Counted from the stretch's first letter, positions 1-7,754 are shown. The stretch is DNA of 13,879 nucleotides from Alphaproteobacteria bacterium (GCA_022600335.1 JAHZKN010000030.1:1-13879); one strand, 5' to 3'. The notes: a model not told the origin generated them from the letters alone. Numbers and translations: made by a program.

Positions 1-676
1 ACTCATCTGCAAAGGCTTCTAAGCGCTGTGCAATCTGCGCCGAGTCGGCGCTAAACTTGTTATAGAATACCACAGCCGGGATAGCTGCCATCAAGCCCAG
101 CGCTGTTGCAAATAGCGCCTCTGCGATGCCCGGGGCAACAACCGCCAGGTTGGTATTCTTGGAGACAGCGATCGCCTGAAAGCTGGTCATGATGCCCCAC
201 ACGGTTCCAAACAAACCAACAAAGGGGGCCGTTGAACCTACCGTTGCAAGAAACAGCAGCCGACGGTCCAAGCGTTCCATCTCCCGAGAAATCGTCACGT
301 CCATAACTTTCTCAACACGCAATTGAATGCCACCCAAGGCGCGAATATCGCCTTCAACTGAGCGCTTCCATTCGCGCATGGCGGCGACAAACAATGCGGC
401 AATCGCGATGGTTGGTCCGCGCGTCAAAGTTCCATAAAGCTCATCGAGTGATTGCCCCGACCAAAAGGTGTGTTCAAATCGATCCGCCTCTAAGCGCGCG
501 CGGCGAAACGCAAACAGTTTTTCAATAATAATGGCCCACGACCAAACCGACGCCAGCAACAGACCGATCATAACAATTTGCACCACGGGTGAGGCGGCAA
601 GAAACAGCTCCAAAAATGAAACCCCACTGTGGCTTGCCGGTGAGATGTTGGTCGCTGTTAGGTCTTTTGGATCCAT
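1..676 (-). CDS. tolQ: TolQ, Tol-Pal proton-channel subunit (C-terminus cut by window edge)
   Basis: TolQ is the inner-membrane subunit that, with TolR, forms the proton-driven motor of the Tol-Pal system; this system pulls the outer membrane in during division. My translation gives 225 residues from the ATG at 676; the last residues lie outside the window. Three hydrophobic segments fit the family: about residues 30-50, 141-166 and 181-206. The conserved MotA/TolQ/ExbB region is clear: VGSTAPFVGLFGTVWGIM at 146-163 and APGIAEALFATALGLMAAIP at 181-200, including the pore threonines. No strong ribosome binding site precedes the ATG, but a short upstream reading frame overlaps the start, which could couple translation. 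ybgC lies upstream on the same strand, the usual ybgC-tolQ order; tolR would be expected beyond base 1. ExbB or MotA paralogues are less likely given the ybgC neighbour. Confidence 0.95.
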   Translation of the reverse strand, partial: MDPKDLTATNISPASHSGVSFLELFLAASPVVQIVMIGLLLASVWSWAIIIEKLFAFRRARLEADRFEHTFWSGQSLDELYGTLTRGPTIAIAALFVAAMREWKRSVEGDIRALGGIQLRVEKVMDVTISREMERLDRRLLFLATVGSTAPFVGLFGTVWGIMTSFQAIAVSKNTNLAVVAPGIAEALFATALGLMAAIPAVVFYNKFSADSAQIAQRLEAFADE

Positions 677-792
677 CGTGTCAGCCAATCCGTCACTTGA
701 AAATAGTTCGCCCAGGTCAGGGCCCAGAATACAGCCAGAATACTGCATGAGATTACGGCAAACGCACCAGCACTATCCTGGTTTGTGCGCAT
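658..792 (-). CDS. possible 44-residue single-pass membrane peptide overlapping the tolQ start
   Basis: Reading the minus strand between ybgC and tolQ by hand gives an ATG at 792 and a TAA at 658-660, for 44 residues. Residues 8-30 form one long hydrophobic stretch (AGAFAVISCSILAVFWALTW and a few more). A short polar N-terminus precedes it, and an amphipathic tail with three basic residues follows (DWLTRWIQKT). The frame ends 17 bases inside tolQ, so the two would be translated in different frames with possible coupling. The frame stays open upstream for about 20 codons after a TGA, so a TTG or other start near 816 is possible; no good ribosome binding site precedes the ATG. I do not recognise a family. 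Position suggests a Tol-Pal accessory peptide, which is inference. It could also be chance. Confidence 0.4.
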   Translation of the reverse strand: MRTNQDSAGAFAVISCSILAVFWALTWANYFQVTDWLTRWIQKT

Positions 793-801
793 AAACAGGT
801 T

Positions 802-822
802 GGCGGCAAGACGCAAGCCGCC
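802..822. repeat. short GC-rich inverted repeat between ybgC and tolQ
   Basis: Arms GGCGGC (802-807) and GCCGCC (817-822) with a 9-base loop can form a hairpin in the ybgC-tolQ transcript. No run of T follows on the minus strand, so this is not a standard intrinsic terminator. It lies just upstream of the small overlapping reading frame and could sit in its leader. Confidence 0.3.
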
Positions 823-973
823 TAACCGCCGGAAGTGCTCCCAGCTCGTTCAGCCCATCAAACCCCTGGATATTGCGGCATGTTGCGAGCTTTTATGACC
901 AAACAAGGGCTTGGAGAGCACCGACGCACAAGCCAGCGCGTCGATCGCCTGCCACGTGAACCAATTTGCAGGC

Positions 974-1477
974 TTACGGAGTGATCTGTTGGGTTGTGAG
1001 AAATTCCGCCCGAACCCGCTCAGAAATCCGCAAAGGCTTGCCGGATACCGAAACCAAAACAACGAGAACATCGGCTTGGCACAACACCTGACCCGCCCGC
1101 GTGACACTCTGATGCAGGGTGACACTCGCCGCGCCAAGTTCACCAACACGCGTCTCAATTTCAAGCACGTCATCCATTTGCGCCGGCCGCTTAAAATCAA
1201 ACGTCATGCGTCGAACGACAAAAGCTGCCGGCTCATGGTTGTCAGAACCATCAATCATGCGCCGCGCATCCGTGCCAAGCAAACGCAGCAGATCTGTGCG
1301 ACCCCGCTCGCACCAACGCACATAAGACGCATGGTAGGCGACACCGCCAGCATCGGTGTCTTCAAAATAAACCCGCACCGGAATGATGTGGTGGCGCGTG
1401 CTATTGTCTCCCACCAAGCGCCCTGCAAGGTCAGGCCACGCCGGCGAGGACGCATCGGTGTTCTCTGTTTTTGTCAT
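974..1477 (-). CDS. ybgC: YbgC, Tol-Pal-associated acyl-CoA thioesterase
   Basis: YbgC is a cytoplasmic hot-dog-fold thioesterase that hydrolyses acyl-CoA and is encoded at the head of tol-pal clusters; the link to phospholipid metabolism is family knowledge. The 167-residue product carries the family signature VRVYFEDTDAGGVAYHASYV at 34-53, with Asp42 aligned to the catalytic aspartate (Asp18 of the E. coli protein). It is followed by ERGRTDLLR and the block AAFVVRRMTFDFKRPAQMDD (84-103). The first 25 or so residues are an extension relative to E. coli YbgC, low in recognisable motifs. The start ATG at 1477 shares an ATGA overlap with the stop of the upstream metallophosphoesterase, which supports both the start and translational coupling. 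tolQ follows downstream on the same strand after about 300 bases. Confidence 0.93.
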   Translation of the reverse strand: MTKTENTDASSPAWPDLAGRLVGDNSTRHHIIPVRVYFEDTDAGGVAYHASYVRWCERGRTDLLRLLGTDARRMIDGSDNHEPAAFVVRRMTFDFKRPAQMDDVLEIETRVGELGAASVTLHQSVTRAGQVLCQADVLVVLVSVSGKPLRISERVRAEFLTTQQITP

Positions 1478-2400
1478 GCGCGTTCAGATCCTAATTCAAG
1501 CAAGACAATTTCTGGCGGTGATCCGAAGCGGATCGGCAAACCACTGCAGCCCAAGCCGCCGGAAACAATCAGATGCCGTCCGCGCTCGACAATGTGGCCA
1601 TAGGTGTACCGGCGCCCATAGCGTGATGGTACGATTGGCGCAAATCCAAACACGCGCACCTGTCCGCCATGTGTGTGGCCAGACAGAGTCAATGAGACTT
1701 GCTCCGGCATCTTCGCAAACGCATCTGGCTCATGGGCCATAGTGATTACTGGAGCTTGATCGGTAATTTGCCGCAGCATGGCTGGGACATCGTCCACGCC
1801 TTGGTAGGGAATTTCGCGTCGCCCGCGCCATTTGCGATCTCGCGGCCAAAAGGCCCACTGATCACCGAGGCCCGCAATCCAAAACCCTTGACCGTCTTTT
1901 TCGATCCGCAGGGCATCGTTCTCCATCACGTTGATGCCCGCGTCTTCCAAAACGCGACGCACGCGCGGCGGTCCCTGACGGCGATGTTGGACACCATGGT
2001 CCTCCCACCAGTCGTGATTGCCGAGCACGCCGTGCACACCAAGCGGTGCTTTCAGCTCACCAAGCGGCTCCGCCCACTCCTGGTCTCCTATTTTTCGACC
2101 CAGCTGGCTCAACCGATACCCGACAACATAATCGCCAAGCAGAAGGGTGACATCCGGCCCAAGCGCATTGGTGCGGCGAACAATTTGCGCAACCCGCGCA
2201 CCGGTCATCCACGGATCGCACGCATGTAGATCCGCAAGCACGGCAATTTTAACATTCAGACCCTGAGGCCAGCGGGGTGGGGTCAAGCGATAGCGGGTCA
2301 CAGCAAGGCGAAACGGTTCTGCGAAGGCATAACCACCGCACGCTGCAGCTGCAGCAGAGGTGAGCGCAAAACCCTTGATGAACTGGCGTCGGGTCAGCAA
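1474..2400 (-). CDS. Tat-exported metallophosphoesterase (YaeI/YkuE-like)
   Basis: This is a calcineurin-like phosphoesterase with two metal-ion centres, probably acting outside the cytoplasm. The 308-residue product starts at a TTG (2400) preceded by AAAGGGG seven bases upstream. The N-terminus has a textbook twin-arginine motif (TRRQFIK, residues 3-9) followed by an alanine-rich hydrophobic segment, so export by Tat is likely. Metal-site motifs are all present in order: DLH (57-59), GD (89-90), GNHD (127-130), His223 and GHTHGG (241-246). This layout matches the YaeI/YkuE group, some of which hydrolyse lipid A precursors or phospholipids, but the substrate here is unknown. It lies between ruvB and ybgC and overlaps the ybgC start by four bases, so the two are very probably co-translated. 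A cysteine at residue 21 could be a lipid attachment site, but the lipobox is poor. Confidence 0.88.
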   Translation of the reverse strand: MLTRRQFIKGFALTSAAAAACGGYAFAEPFRLAVTRYRLTPPRWPQGLNVKIAVLADLHACDPWMTGARVAQIVRRTNALGPDVTLLLGDYVVGYRLSQLGRKIGDQEWAEPLGELKAPLGVHGVLGNHDWWEDHGVQHRRQGPPRVRRVLEDAGINVMENDALRIEKDGQGFWIAGLGDQWAFWPRDRKWRGRREIPYQGVDDVPAMLRQITDQAPVITMAHEPDAFAKMPEQVSLTLSGHTHGGQVRVFGFAPIVPSRYGRRYTYGHIVERGRHLIVSGGLGCSGLPIRFGSPPEIVLLELGSERA

Positions 2401-2483
2401 CGGTTGGCCCCTTTGTCTGCAGTGATTTGAGTTCGGGTGCTAAAGCGGAACGGTGGTGAGAGGGAGGCAGCAATTCGCAATCG

Positions 2484-3566
2484 CTACGCCATTCCGCTAC
2501 TGCCATCATTTTCATGATCACTTTCAACCGCCGCCGCTTCATCAAACAAGGTGAGCTCTGACGGAGCAGATCGCGTGGGCCCCGGCCTGCCGAGATGGCG
2601 ATACGCCTTGAGTGTTAGCACGCGCCCGCGCGGCGTGCGGGCTATAAATCCCTGCTGTAAGAGGTAGGGCTCAACAATCTCTTCCAAAGCATCGCGCGGT
2701 TCGGACAGAGCAGCTGCTAATGTTTCAATGCCAACCGGGCCACCTTCATAGTTATCAACTATACAGCCCAGGTAACGATGATCGAGGGTGTCTAGGCCTT
2801 CGCCATCCACCTCTAAAGCTTTCAGCGCTGCATCGGCGATTTCGGCATTAATTGTTTCTGCCTTTGCAACGATTGCAAAATCGCGGACACGGCGGAGCAA
2901 GCGCCCAGCAATACGTGGCGTACCACGCGCGCGCTGCGCAATTTCCCGCGCACCTTGTGGATCCATCGCTGTGCCCAACACGTGTGCTCCGCGACGCACC
3001 ACCTGTTCAAGCTGTTCAACAGAATAAAAGTTGAGCCGCATTGGAATGCCGAAACGATCGCGCAATGGTGTGGTCAATAGACCAGAGCGCGTCGTCGCAC
3101 CGACGAGGGTGAATTTCGCCAGATCAATCCGCACCGAGCGCGCCGCCGGCCCTTCGCCGATAATCAAATCCAGCTGAAAATCTTCCATCGCCGGGTAGAG
3201 AATTTCTTCCACGGCTGGGTTGAGGCGATGAATCTCATCAATGAACAGAACATCGCGGTCTTCGAGGTTGGTCAGTAGCGCGGCCAGGTCGCCTGCCTTC
3301 GAAATAACCGGTCCCGATGTGGCCCGAAACCCGACACCAAGCTCTTTGGCCACAATTTGCGCCAAGGTTGTTTTGCCAAGCCCAGGCGGGCCGACCAACA
3401 GCACATGATCCAGCGCATCGCCGCGCGCCTTTGACGCCTGTATGAACACTCTGAGATTGGCGCACGCCTGATCCTGCCCGATAAAATCATCAAGCGTTTG
3501 CGGGCGAATGGAGGCCTCCACGGCCTCCCGCTCCCTCGCGTCAGAAGATACCAAGCGATCCGTCAT
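2484..3566 (-). CDS. ruvB: RuvB, Holliday-junction branch-migration ATPase
   Basis: RuvB is the hexameric AAA+ motor that drives branch migration of Holliday junctions with RuvA. The 360-residue product shows Walker A (GPPGLGKT, 59-66), Walker B (FIDEIHRL, 108-115), the sensor/arginine-finger region [18 protein letters not shown] (156-173), a sensor-II helix ([17 protein letters not shown], 214-230) and the C-terminal winged helix with RTPRGR (310-315). The acidic tail beyond residue 340 is not conserved in the family. The ATG at 3566 gives the usual N-terminus ending in [11 protein letters not shown], but no clear ribosome binding site precedes it. Unlike the usual ruvCAB run, ruvA lies 1.6 kb away with three unrelated genes between. 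Confidence 0.97.
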   Translation of the reverse strand: MTDRLVSSDAREREAVEASIRPQTLDDFIGQDQACANLRVFIQASKARGDALDHVLLVGPPGLGKTTLAQIVAKELGVGFRATSGPVISKAGDLAALLTNLEDRDVLFIDEIHRLNPAVEEILYPAMEDFQLDLIIGEGPAARSVRIDLAKFTLVGATTRSGLLTTPLRDRFGIPMRLNFYSVEQLEQVVRRGAHVLGTAMDPQGAREIAQRARGTPRIAGRLLRRVRDFAIVAKAETINAEIADAALKALEVDGEGLDTLDHRYLGCIVDNYEGGPVGIETLAAALSEPRDALEEIVEPYLLQQGFIARTPRGRVLTLKAYRHLGRPGPTRSAPSELTLFDEAAAVESDHENDGSSGMA

Positions 3567-3658
3567 GGTTTTGTGGTGAGCTTATTTGCGCCGAGCGTCA
3601 AGACAACGCCTAGGACGATGCACGCAAATCAAGGCCTTAGACCCACAAAACCGCTCGT

Positions 3659-4018
3659 TTAGTCCGCGTGCGCCTTGGAACAATCTAGCGGCCGGGGAGC
3701 TGCCAAGAACCGCACTCCAATTTGGGCGCCTTTACGCCAGACAATTGCGCAGTCGATCTCCATGCGGTCGACGCGAATGGCCAGTGTAAAATAGGCTGGC
3801 AAATGCAAATTTTGTTCTGGATCTGCTGGCAGGTCCTTGATCTCCAGACACGCACCAGTTGTCGACATGTTGACGATCGAGCACGAAATGCTGGTACCGG
3901 ACCCCGGCCTGCAAATGGAAGCCCGATAGCCACATGACTTTCGATGCGCCCAGCGCCGGTCTGAACCTTTTTCCGATGTTGTCCCACTGCTAGTCGCAAC
4001 ACTTTGCAATTCTGACAT
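3659..4018 (-). CDS. single-domain PilZ protein, probable cyclic-di-GMP binder (first of a pair)
   Basis: The product is 119 residues and consists of one PilZ domain. Both ligand-binding motifs are visible: RxxxR at Arg22-Arg26 (RRWAHRK) and NxSxxG at Asn50-Gly55 (NMSTTG). The C-terminal strand CAIVWRKGAQIGVRF closes the barrel and is typical of the family. I chose the ATG at 4018 because GGGAGG lies seven bases upstream; a frame open to 4102 adds 28 residues without that support. It is a soluble protein with no other domain, so any output would go through a partner. A second, diverged PilZ gene lies 198 bases upstream on the same strand, and ruvB follows 92 bases downstream. An AT-rich stretch upstream (4103-4216) may hold its own promoter. 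The partner and phenotype cannot be inferred. Confidence 0.85.
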   Translation of the reverse strand: MSELQSVATSSGTTSEKGSDRRWAHRKSCGYRASICRPGSGTSISCSIVNMSTTGACLEIKDLPADPEQNLHLPAYFTLAIRVDRMEIDCAIVWRKGAQIGVRFLAAPRPLDCSKAHAD

Positions 4019-4216
4019 TACGCAACCTCCCTGTTCCCTTTGTTCGGGATTGAATGTAGATGCAGCCATCTTTGGGTTGGAGACGTGAATGATTCGTTTC
4101 AAATTTTGCTTAATGTCGCGACTAAATCTTATAATTCAGCGACAAAGCGCGTTGCCGCGAAAACTTCTCGACAGCAACGTTCACAATGGATTTCGAATAT
4201 AATTACAATTTTATAT

Positions 4217-4588
4217 TTAGCGCAGCGTGCGAGAGAGCACCCGTGGGGCTGCTGCAAAGCGTACACCGACCTCGTCGCCATCCTGCCAGACGACTCTGCA
4301 TTCGACCGCAACGCGATCAAGGCGAATATTCAGAGTGAACGTCTTGGGCAGCCCCGGTTTGCCGTTGGTCTTTGGCACCAACTTGGACTCTTTGATGAGG
4401 AGACGCGCACCTGTCGCCGACATATCGCGCACAATGCAGTGCACCGCGCCATTGATCTCATCAGAATACACCATACCGGCAGATGCCGCATGCTTGCGGT
4501 GTGCAAAACGCGGCTTGCGGTCATCCGATTCTGTATCTTCAGCAACCATTTTGGCGGCAATTGTATTAGAGGGCTGCTCTAGCGACAT
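4217..4588 (-). CDS. single-domain PilZ protein, probable cyclic-di-GMP binder (second of a pair)
   Basis: The 123-residue product is a PilZ domain with RxxxR at Arg27-Arg31 (RFAHR) and DxSxxG at Asp55-Gly60 (DMSATG), followed by the closing strand CRVVWQDGDEVGVRFAAAPR (97-116). It aligns along its length with the neighbouring PilZ protein: AHRK, the SxTGA core, the FTLxIRxDR strand and the GVRFxAAPR end are shared, so the pair probably arose by duplication. The ATG at 4588 has GGAG ten bases upstream; a GTG at 4612 would add eight residues. About 240 bases without a gene precede it, so it probably has its own promoter. Asp rather than Asn in the second motif is within the normal range for cyclic-di-GMP binders. 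Confidence 0.85.
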   Translation of the reverse strand: MSLEQPSNTIAAKMVAEDTESDDRKPRFAHRKHAASAGMVYSDEINGAVHCIVRDMSATGARLLIKESKLVPKTNGKPGLPKTFTLNIRLDRVAVECRVVWQDGDEVGVRFAAAPRVLSRTLR

Positions 4589-4830
4589 AGTATTCAAACT
4601 CCCAGGCCACACGGCATCGCTGCGGCGCGTGACAATCCAATCCCGATGAGCACATGCTAAACGAAGCCCTTAAATGGGGACTTAATACAGTGGTGAAAAT
4701 TTCGGCTATTTGAAATTGTTTGCAGCCATTTCAGTGCGGTCAAATGTATCGCTCGCCAACTGCCAGGGGTCCGGTACGCACGGTGATCAATATCAGAACA
4801 TTTGGTAATCCTGCATTAACCACTTCAAGT

Positions 4831-5091
4831 TCATGAGCTGCGCTCGCCACTCATCACGGCGCACAGCAAGCGTCCTACACCGTAGGCAATCGCAGGTGGC
4901 ACCAGTGCCATGACGACGTGCCAAGAGAGGTGGCTCCACTTTGCCTCCTTCAGGATTGCCAGCGTCTCTGGGTCGATGGCACTGACATCCATTGGTAGTC
5001 GCGGCCAACCCTGAAAACACCAGTATGCCATTGCAGCAATCCACACCAAGCTGAACAGTGCCCACGTTTTAAAATTCAACAATGATCGCAT
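4831..5091 (-). CDS. small two-helix inner-membrane protein, function unknown
   Basis: I do not recognise a named family. The 86-residue product has a hydrophobic segment at about 9-26 (WALFSLVWIAAMAYWCF) and a second at about 58-78 (HVVMALVPPAIAYGVGRLLC). The loop between them contains GWPRLPMDVSAIDPETLAIL, so it is probably a hairpin-type inner-membrane protein with both ends on the same side. The ATG at 5091 is preceded by GAGG five bases upstream. It follows ruvA by 94 bases on the same strand and may be read from the ruvCA transcript. A role in repair cannot be inferred. Confidence 0.7.
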   Translation of the reverse strand: MRSLLNFKTWALFSLVWIAAMAYWCFQGWPRLPMDVSAIDPETLAILKEAKWSHLSWHVVMALVPPAIAYGVGRLLCAVMSGERSS

Positions 5092-5185
5092 AGCCGCCTC
5101 ATCTCGTTCATTGAATGGAGTGCTGGGTCCCGACGTGGAAATCTAGCACGAGTATTTGCACGCGCGCAGCCCTACCTGCGCCAGT

Positions 5186-5803
5186 TTAGCCCGCCAGCTC
5201 CTTAAGACCGCGCCGTATCAGCGCCGATGTGTCTGCCTCGCCGCCTAGCTCTTCGACCGCCTTAGCCACCGCCACCGTAGCCTGATTTGGGTTGTAGCCA
5301 AGATTGCTCAGCGCCGAGAGTGCTTCTGCTTGAGCATCATTTTTGATCGCCACTCCAAGATCCGCCGATACACCAGAACCTCCACCAAGGCTGGCGCCGT
5401 GGAGTGTTGGCGCTTTATCTTTCAGTTCGGCAACAATGCGCTGCGCTAATTTTTTGCCAACACCAGGCGTTTCGGCAACCGCAGCCCAATTTTCCAAGGT
5501 GATGGCGTTCGCGAGATCATTTGGCGACAGAATTCCGAGCACACCCAGCGCCACTTTCGCACCAACGCCCTGGATGGTTTGCAACGTGCGAAACCAACTG
5601 CGCTCCACTTCACTTTGAAAGCCAAATAGGCGGATGGCGTCTTCACGCACGTGGGTATCAATGGTCAACGACACCTCATCACCTGGTGTAAAGCTACGCA
5701 AAGTGCGCGTTGAAAGCTGCACTTCATAGCCAACACCATTGACGTCAATGATGGCGTGGCCTTCCCCGACCGCGTCGACAGTACCTTTAAGTTTTCCGAT
5801 CAT
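5186..5803 (-). CDS. ruvA: RuvA, Holliday-junction recognition subunit
   Basis: RuvA binds the four-way junction as a tetramer and recruits the RuvB motor. The 205-residue length is normal. Domain I starts MIGKLKG and includes VREDAIRLFGF (52-62). Two helix-hairpin-helix motifs follow: IQGVGAKVAL (77-86) and TPGVGKKLAQRI (112-123). A glycine-rich linker (about 136-152) leads to the RuvB-binding domain III (AEALSALSNLGYNPNQA, 159-175). The ATG at 5803 overlaps the ruvC stop as ATGA, which fixes the start and indicates coupling with ruvC. Confidence 0.97.
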   Translation of the reverse strand: MIGKLKGTVDAVGEGHAIIDVNGVGYEVQLSTRTLRSFTPGDEVSLTIDTHVREDAIRLFGFQSEVERSWFRTLQTIQGVGAKVALGVLGILSPNDLANAITLENWAAVAETPGVGKKLAQRIVAELKDKAPTLHGASLGGGSGVSADLGVAIKNDAQAEALSALSNLGYNPNQATVAVAKAVEELGGEADTSALIRRGLKELAG

Positions 5804-6324
5804 CGTACTGCTGCCTTTGTCGCTTCAGCCAGCAAAACGTTTTGGCGACGGTGATGGGCGTGACAAATGGCTATTGCCAGCGCATCGGCTTCATCCGCGG
5901 TTTCAAATTTGGCTTTCGGCAACAGGTAGCCAATCATGGCTTGCACTTGGTTCTTATCGGCGTGACCCGCCCCCACCACAGCCTTCTTAACCAGGTTGGG
6001 CGGATATTCCGCAATCTGCAAACCTAAGAGCGCCGGTGCCAACAACGCCATACCACGCGCCTGGCCAAGTTTGAGTGTTGCGCGAGGGTTGTCATTGACA
6101 AAAGTTTCTTCCACCGCCGCTTCGTCGGGGTGAAAGGTTGCAATGGTACTGCCAAGGCCTTCGTACAATTCGCGTAAGCGATACGCCAACGGGTCTCCCG
6201 TTGTCGACTTGAGATGGCCGCAGGCGACAAAGCTGAGCCGTGCACCTTGGCAATCAACGATCCCCCAACCCGTACATCTGAGTCCCGGGTCGATCCCCAC
6301 TATTCGTACCGATGATAAAGCCAT
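5800..6324 (-). CDS. ruvC: RuvC, Holliday-junction resolvase
   Basis: RuvC is the dimeric, metal-dependent endonuclease that cuts Holliday junctions after RuvAB branch migration. The 174-residue product has the four catalytic carboxylates in the expected places: Asp12 (GIDPGL), Glu72 (AVEETFV), Asp144 and Asp147 (TADEADALAIAICHAH). The block KLGQARG (85-91) is also typical. The stop overlaps the ruvA start by four bases. The next gene upstream is a small divergent plus-strand gene, so the ruvCA promoter should lie between 6325 and 6496. I saw no clear alphaproteobacterial LexA box (GTTC-N7-GTTC) there. Confidence 0.97.
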   Translation of the reverse strand: MALSSVRIVGIDPGLRCTGWGIVDCQGARLSFVACGHLKSTTGDPLAYRLRELYEGLGSTIATFHPDEAAVEETFVNDNPRATLKLGQARGMALLAPALLGLQIAEYPPNLVKKAVVGAGHADKNQVQAMIGYLLPKAKFETADEADALAIAICHAHHRRQNVLLAEATKAAVR

Positions 6325-6496
6325 GGGTGACCGTCCCGTTTCAGTGGCGCTGGCCCGCAGCGGTCATTCCCAACCGACCCAAGCCTCATATCCGGCGATA
6401 CCATATTCGTTGATTCGCCGCCCGGACGACTTGCACCCCCAGGGGCTGCCAGGCAGTTTGGTTGCAGGTACCCGCACCTAAGTTGGAGCCGACCCG

Positions 6497-6811
6497 ATGG
6501 CCTATACGGACGTTCTTGAGATCGCTGCTCACTGGGCGGCAATTGTCACAGCTTGTATCGCTGGCATCGCTGGCCTTCGGTTCTGGATGGAGCGCCGCGC
6601 GAAGCGACGAAAGCTTGAGCGCTATCTCAAACACGAGAAAGACAAAGGCACTGACAAGGGCCAGCGCACTTTACTCCATCTCACCTCCCGCCTCGCCATG
6701 ACAGAAAGCGACATTCTGCAAGCCGCATTTTCCAGCCGCCACATCAAAACGCGTGTCGGCGCGGATAGTGAAACCAAACGCGCCGACACGTTGTTCTTAG
6801 AGTATTGCTGA
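6497..6811 (+). CDS. small membrane-anchored protein of unknown function between ruvC and yebC
   Basis: I recognise no named family. The 104-residue product has one N-terminal hydrophobic segment (about residues 7-27, IAAHWAAIVTACIAGIAGLRF), then a strongly basic stretch (ERRAKRRKLERYLKHEKDK, 32-50). A soluble C-terminal part (about 58-104) reads like a small helical domain (LLHLTSRLAMTESDILQAAF). A basic, helix-turn-helix-like tail on a membrane anchor is a possible reading but unproven. The ATG at 6497 has GGAG eight bases upstream. It runs against the surrounding minus-strand genes: divergent from ruvC and convergent with yebC, whose stop is 12 bases away. Confidence 0.7.
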   Translation: MAYTDVLEIAAHWAAIVTACIAGIAGLRFWMERRAKRRKLERYLKHEKDKGTDKGQRTLLHLTSRLAMTESDILQAAFSSRHIKTRVGADSETKRADTLFLEYC

Positions 6812-6822
6812 GGATCAGGAAT

Positions 6823-7572
6823 CTAAGCCGCGGTCAGCTTGGAGAGTATCTCGTCTGACACTTCGAAATTGGCGGTGACCGTCTGCACGTCATCGTCATC
6901 TTCAAGTGTTGCAATCAGTTTCAGCAGGGATTCAGCAGCTTTCTCATCGACATCCGTTGTCAACGTCGGCCGCCATACCGGTTTCACGCTTTCTGCTTGT
7001 CCTAAATCCTCTTCCAGACCGCTTGCGACTTGGGCTAAAGATTCAAAGCTGCACGTAATCACGTGTCCCGAGCTCGTAGATTGCACATCATCGGCACCGG
7101 CTTCGATCGCGGCTTCAAAAACTTTATCTTCGCTTCCTGCAGAGACTCCATAAACAATTTCGCCAACGTGAGCGAACATGTGCGCAACAGACCCGGTGGC
7201 CCCCAAATTTCCACCATGTTTAGCAAAAGCAGCGCGAACACTGCTACCGGTGCGGTTTCGGTTGTCGGTGAGAGCTTCAACAATTACCGCAACGCCGCTT
7301 GGCCCGTAGCCTTCATAGCGAATGGAATCGTAAGACTCAGTGTCGCCACCGTCCGCCTTCTTGATGGCACGCTCGATATTATCCTTGGGCATGCTCTCAG
7401 CGCGAGCCGAACGGACTGCAAGACGCAAGCGCGGATTGTGGTCAACATCGCCTCCACCAAGCCTGGCTGCAACTGTGATTTCACGCGCTAACTTTGCAAA
7501 CAGCTTTGAGCGCACCGCATCTTGGCGACCCTTGCGGTGCATGATGTTCTTAAATTGTGAATGGCCTGCCAT
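6823..7572 (-). CDS. yebC: YebC/PmpR family protein (TACO1 homologue)
   Basis: The 249-residue product matches the YebC family over its full length. The N-terminus is [18 protein letters not shown], followed by [10 protein letters not shown], a DNA/RNA-binding-type helical domain, [20 protein letters not shown] (84-103) and [16 protein letters not shown]. Members were first called transcriptional regulators. The mitochondrial homologue TACO1 and recent bacterial work point to a role in translation at the ribosome, including at proline-rich stretches. It sits upstream of ruvC, as in many alphaproteobacteria, though here a plus-strand gene lies between. A possible promoter lies at 7613-7640 and a CtrA-type box further upstream. 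Confidence 0.95.
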   Translation of the reverse strand: MAGHSQFKNIMHRKGRQDAVRSKLFAKLAREITVAARLGGGDVDHNPRLRLAVRSARAESMPKDNIERAIKKADGGDTESYDSIRYEGYGPSGVAVIVEALTDNRNRTGSSVRAAFAKHGGNLGATGSVAHMFAHVGEIVYGVSAGSEDKVFEAAIEAGADDVQSTSSGHVITCSFESLAQVASGLEEDLGQAESVKPVWRPTLTTDVDEKAAESLLKLIATLEDDDDVQTVTANFEVSDEILSKLTAA

Positions 7573-7612
7573 TCCAAGCGTCTCTCAATTCTTGTGTGAT
7601 GATGAGGACTGC

Positions 7613-7640
7613 AATTTACGCCAGATCGCGCAAACGCCAA
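7613..7640 (-). promoter_or_regulatory. candidate sigma-70 type promoter for yebC
   Basis: On the minus strand, a -35-like TTGGCG (7635-7640) and a -10-like TAAATT (7613-7618) are separated by 16 bases and each match four of six consensus positions. The -10 element lies about 40 bases before the yebC ATG. This is a sequence match only. Confidence 0.3.
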
Positions 7641-7754
7641 ATTCTTGCACGATCGACCCAAGTGATTATCGCCATCGGTGGCAAAGGCGGAGAAGCAGGC
7701 TGGCCAGGCGCGCGCGGCTAAATTGGAAACCGGCCAGTGGTGCCTGCAACTGCG

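Noticed and set aside
911..1603. Long plus-strand open frame (230 codons) opposite ybgC
   Set aside because: It lies antisense to ybgC, whose protein matches its family end to end. Its own translation is rich in Arg, Pro, His and Cys with no domain, typical of an antisense shadow.
1699..2229. Plus-strand open frame (176 codons) opposite the Tat metallophosphoesterase
   Set aside because: The opposite strand carries all metallophosphoesterase motifs. This frame has no recognisable domain or ribosome binding site.
4103..4216. AT-rich stretch as a defined promoter for the first PilZ gene
   Set aside because: TATAAG-like hexamers occur, but no -35 element sits at a proper distance. I could not define a promoter.
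6325..6496. SOS (LexA) box for ruvC, GTTC-N7-GTTC type
   Set aside because: No match with both half-sites was found upstream of ruvC. The nearest look-alike, GTTCTTATAGGGTTG at 7808-7822, has one mismatch and lies upstream of yebC, not ruvC.
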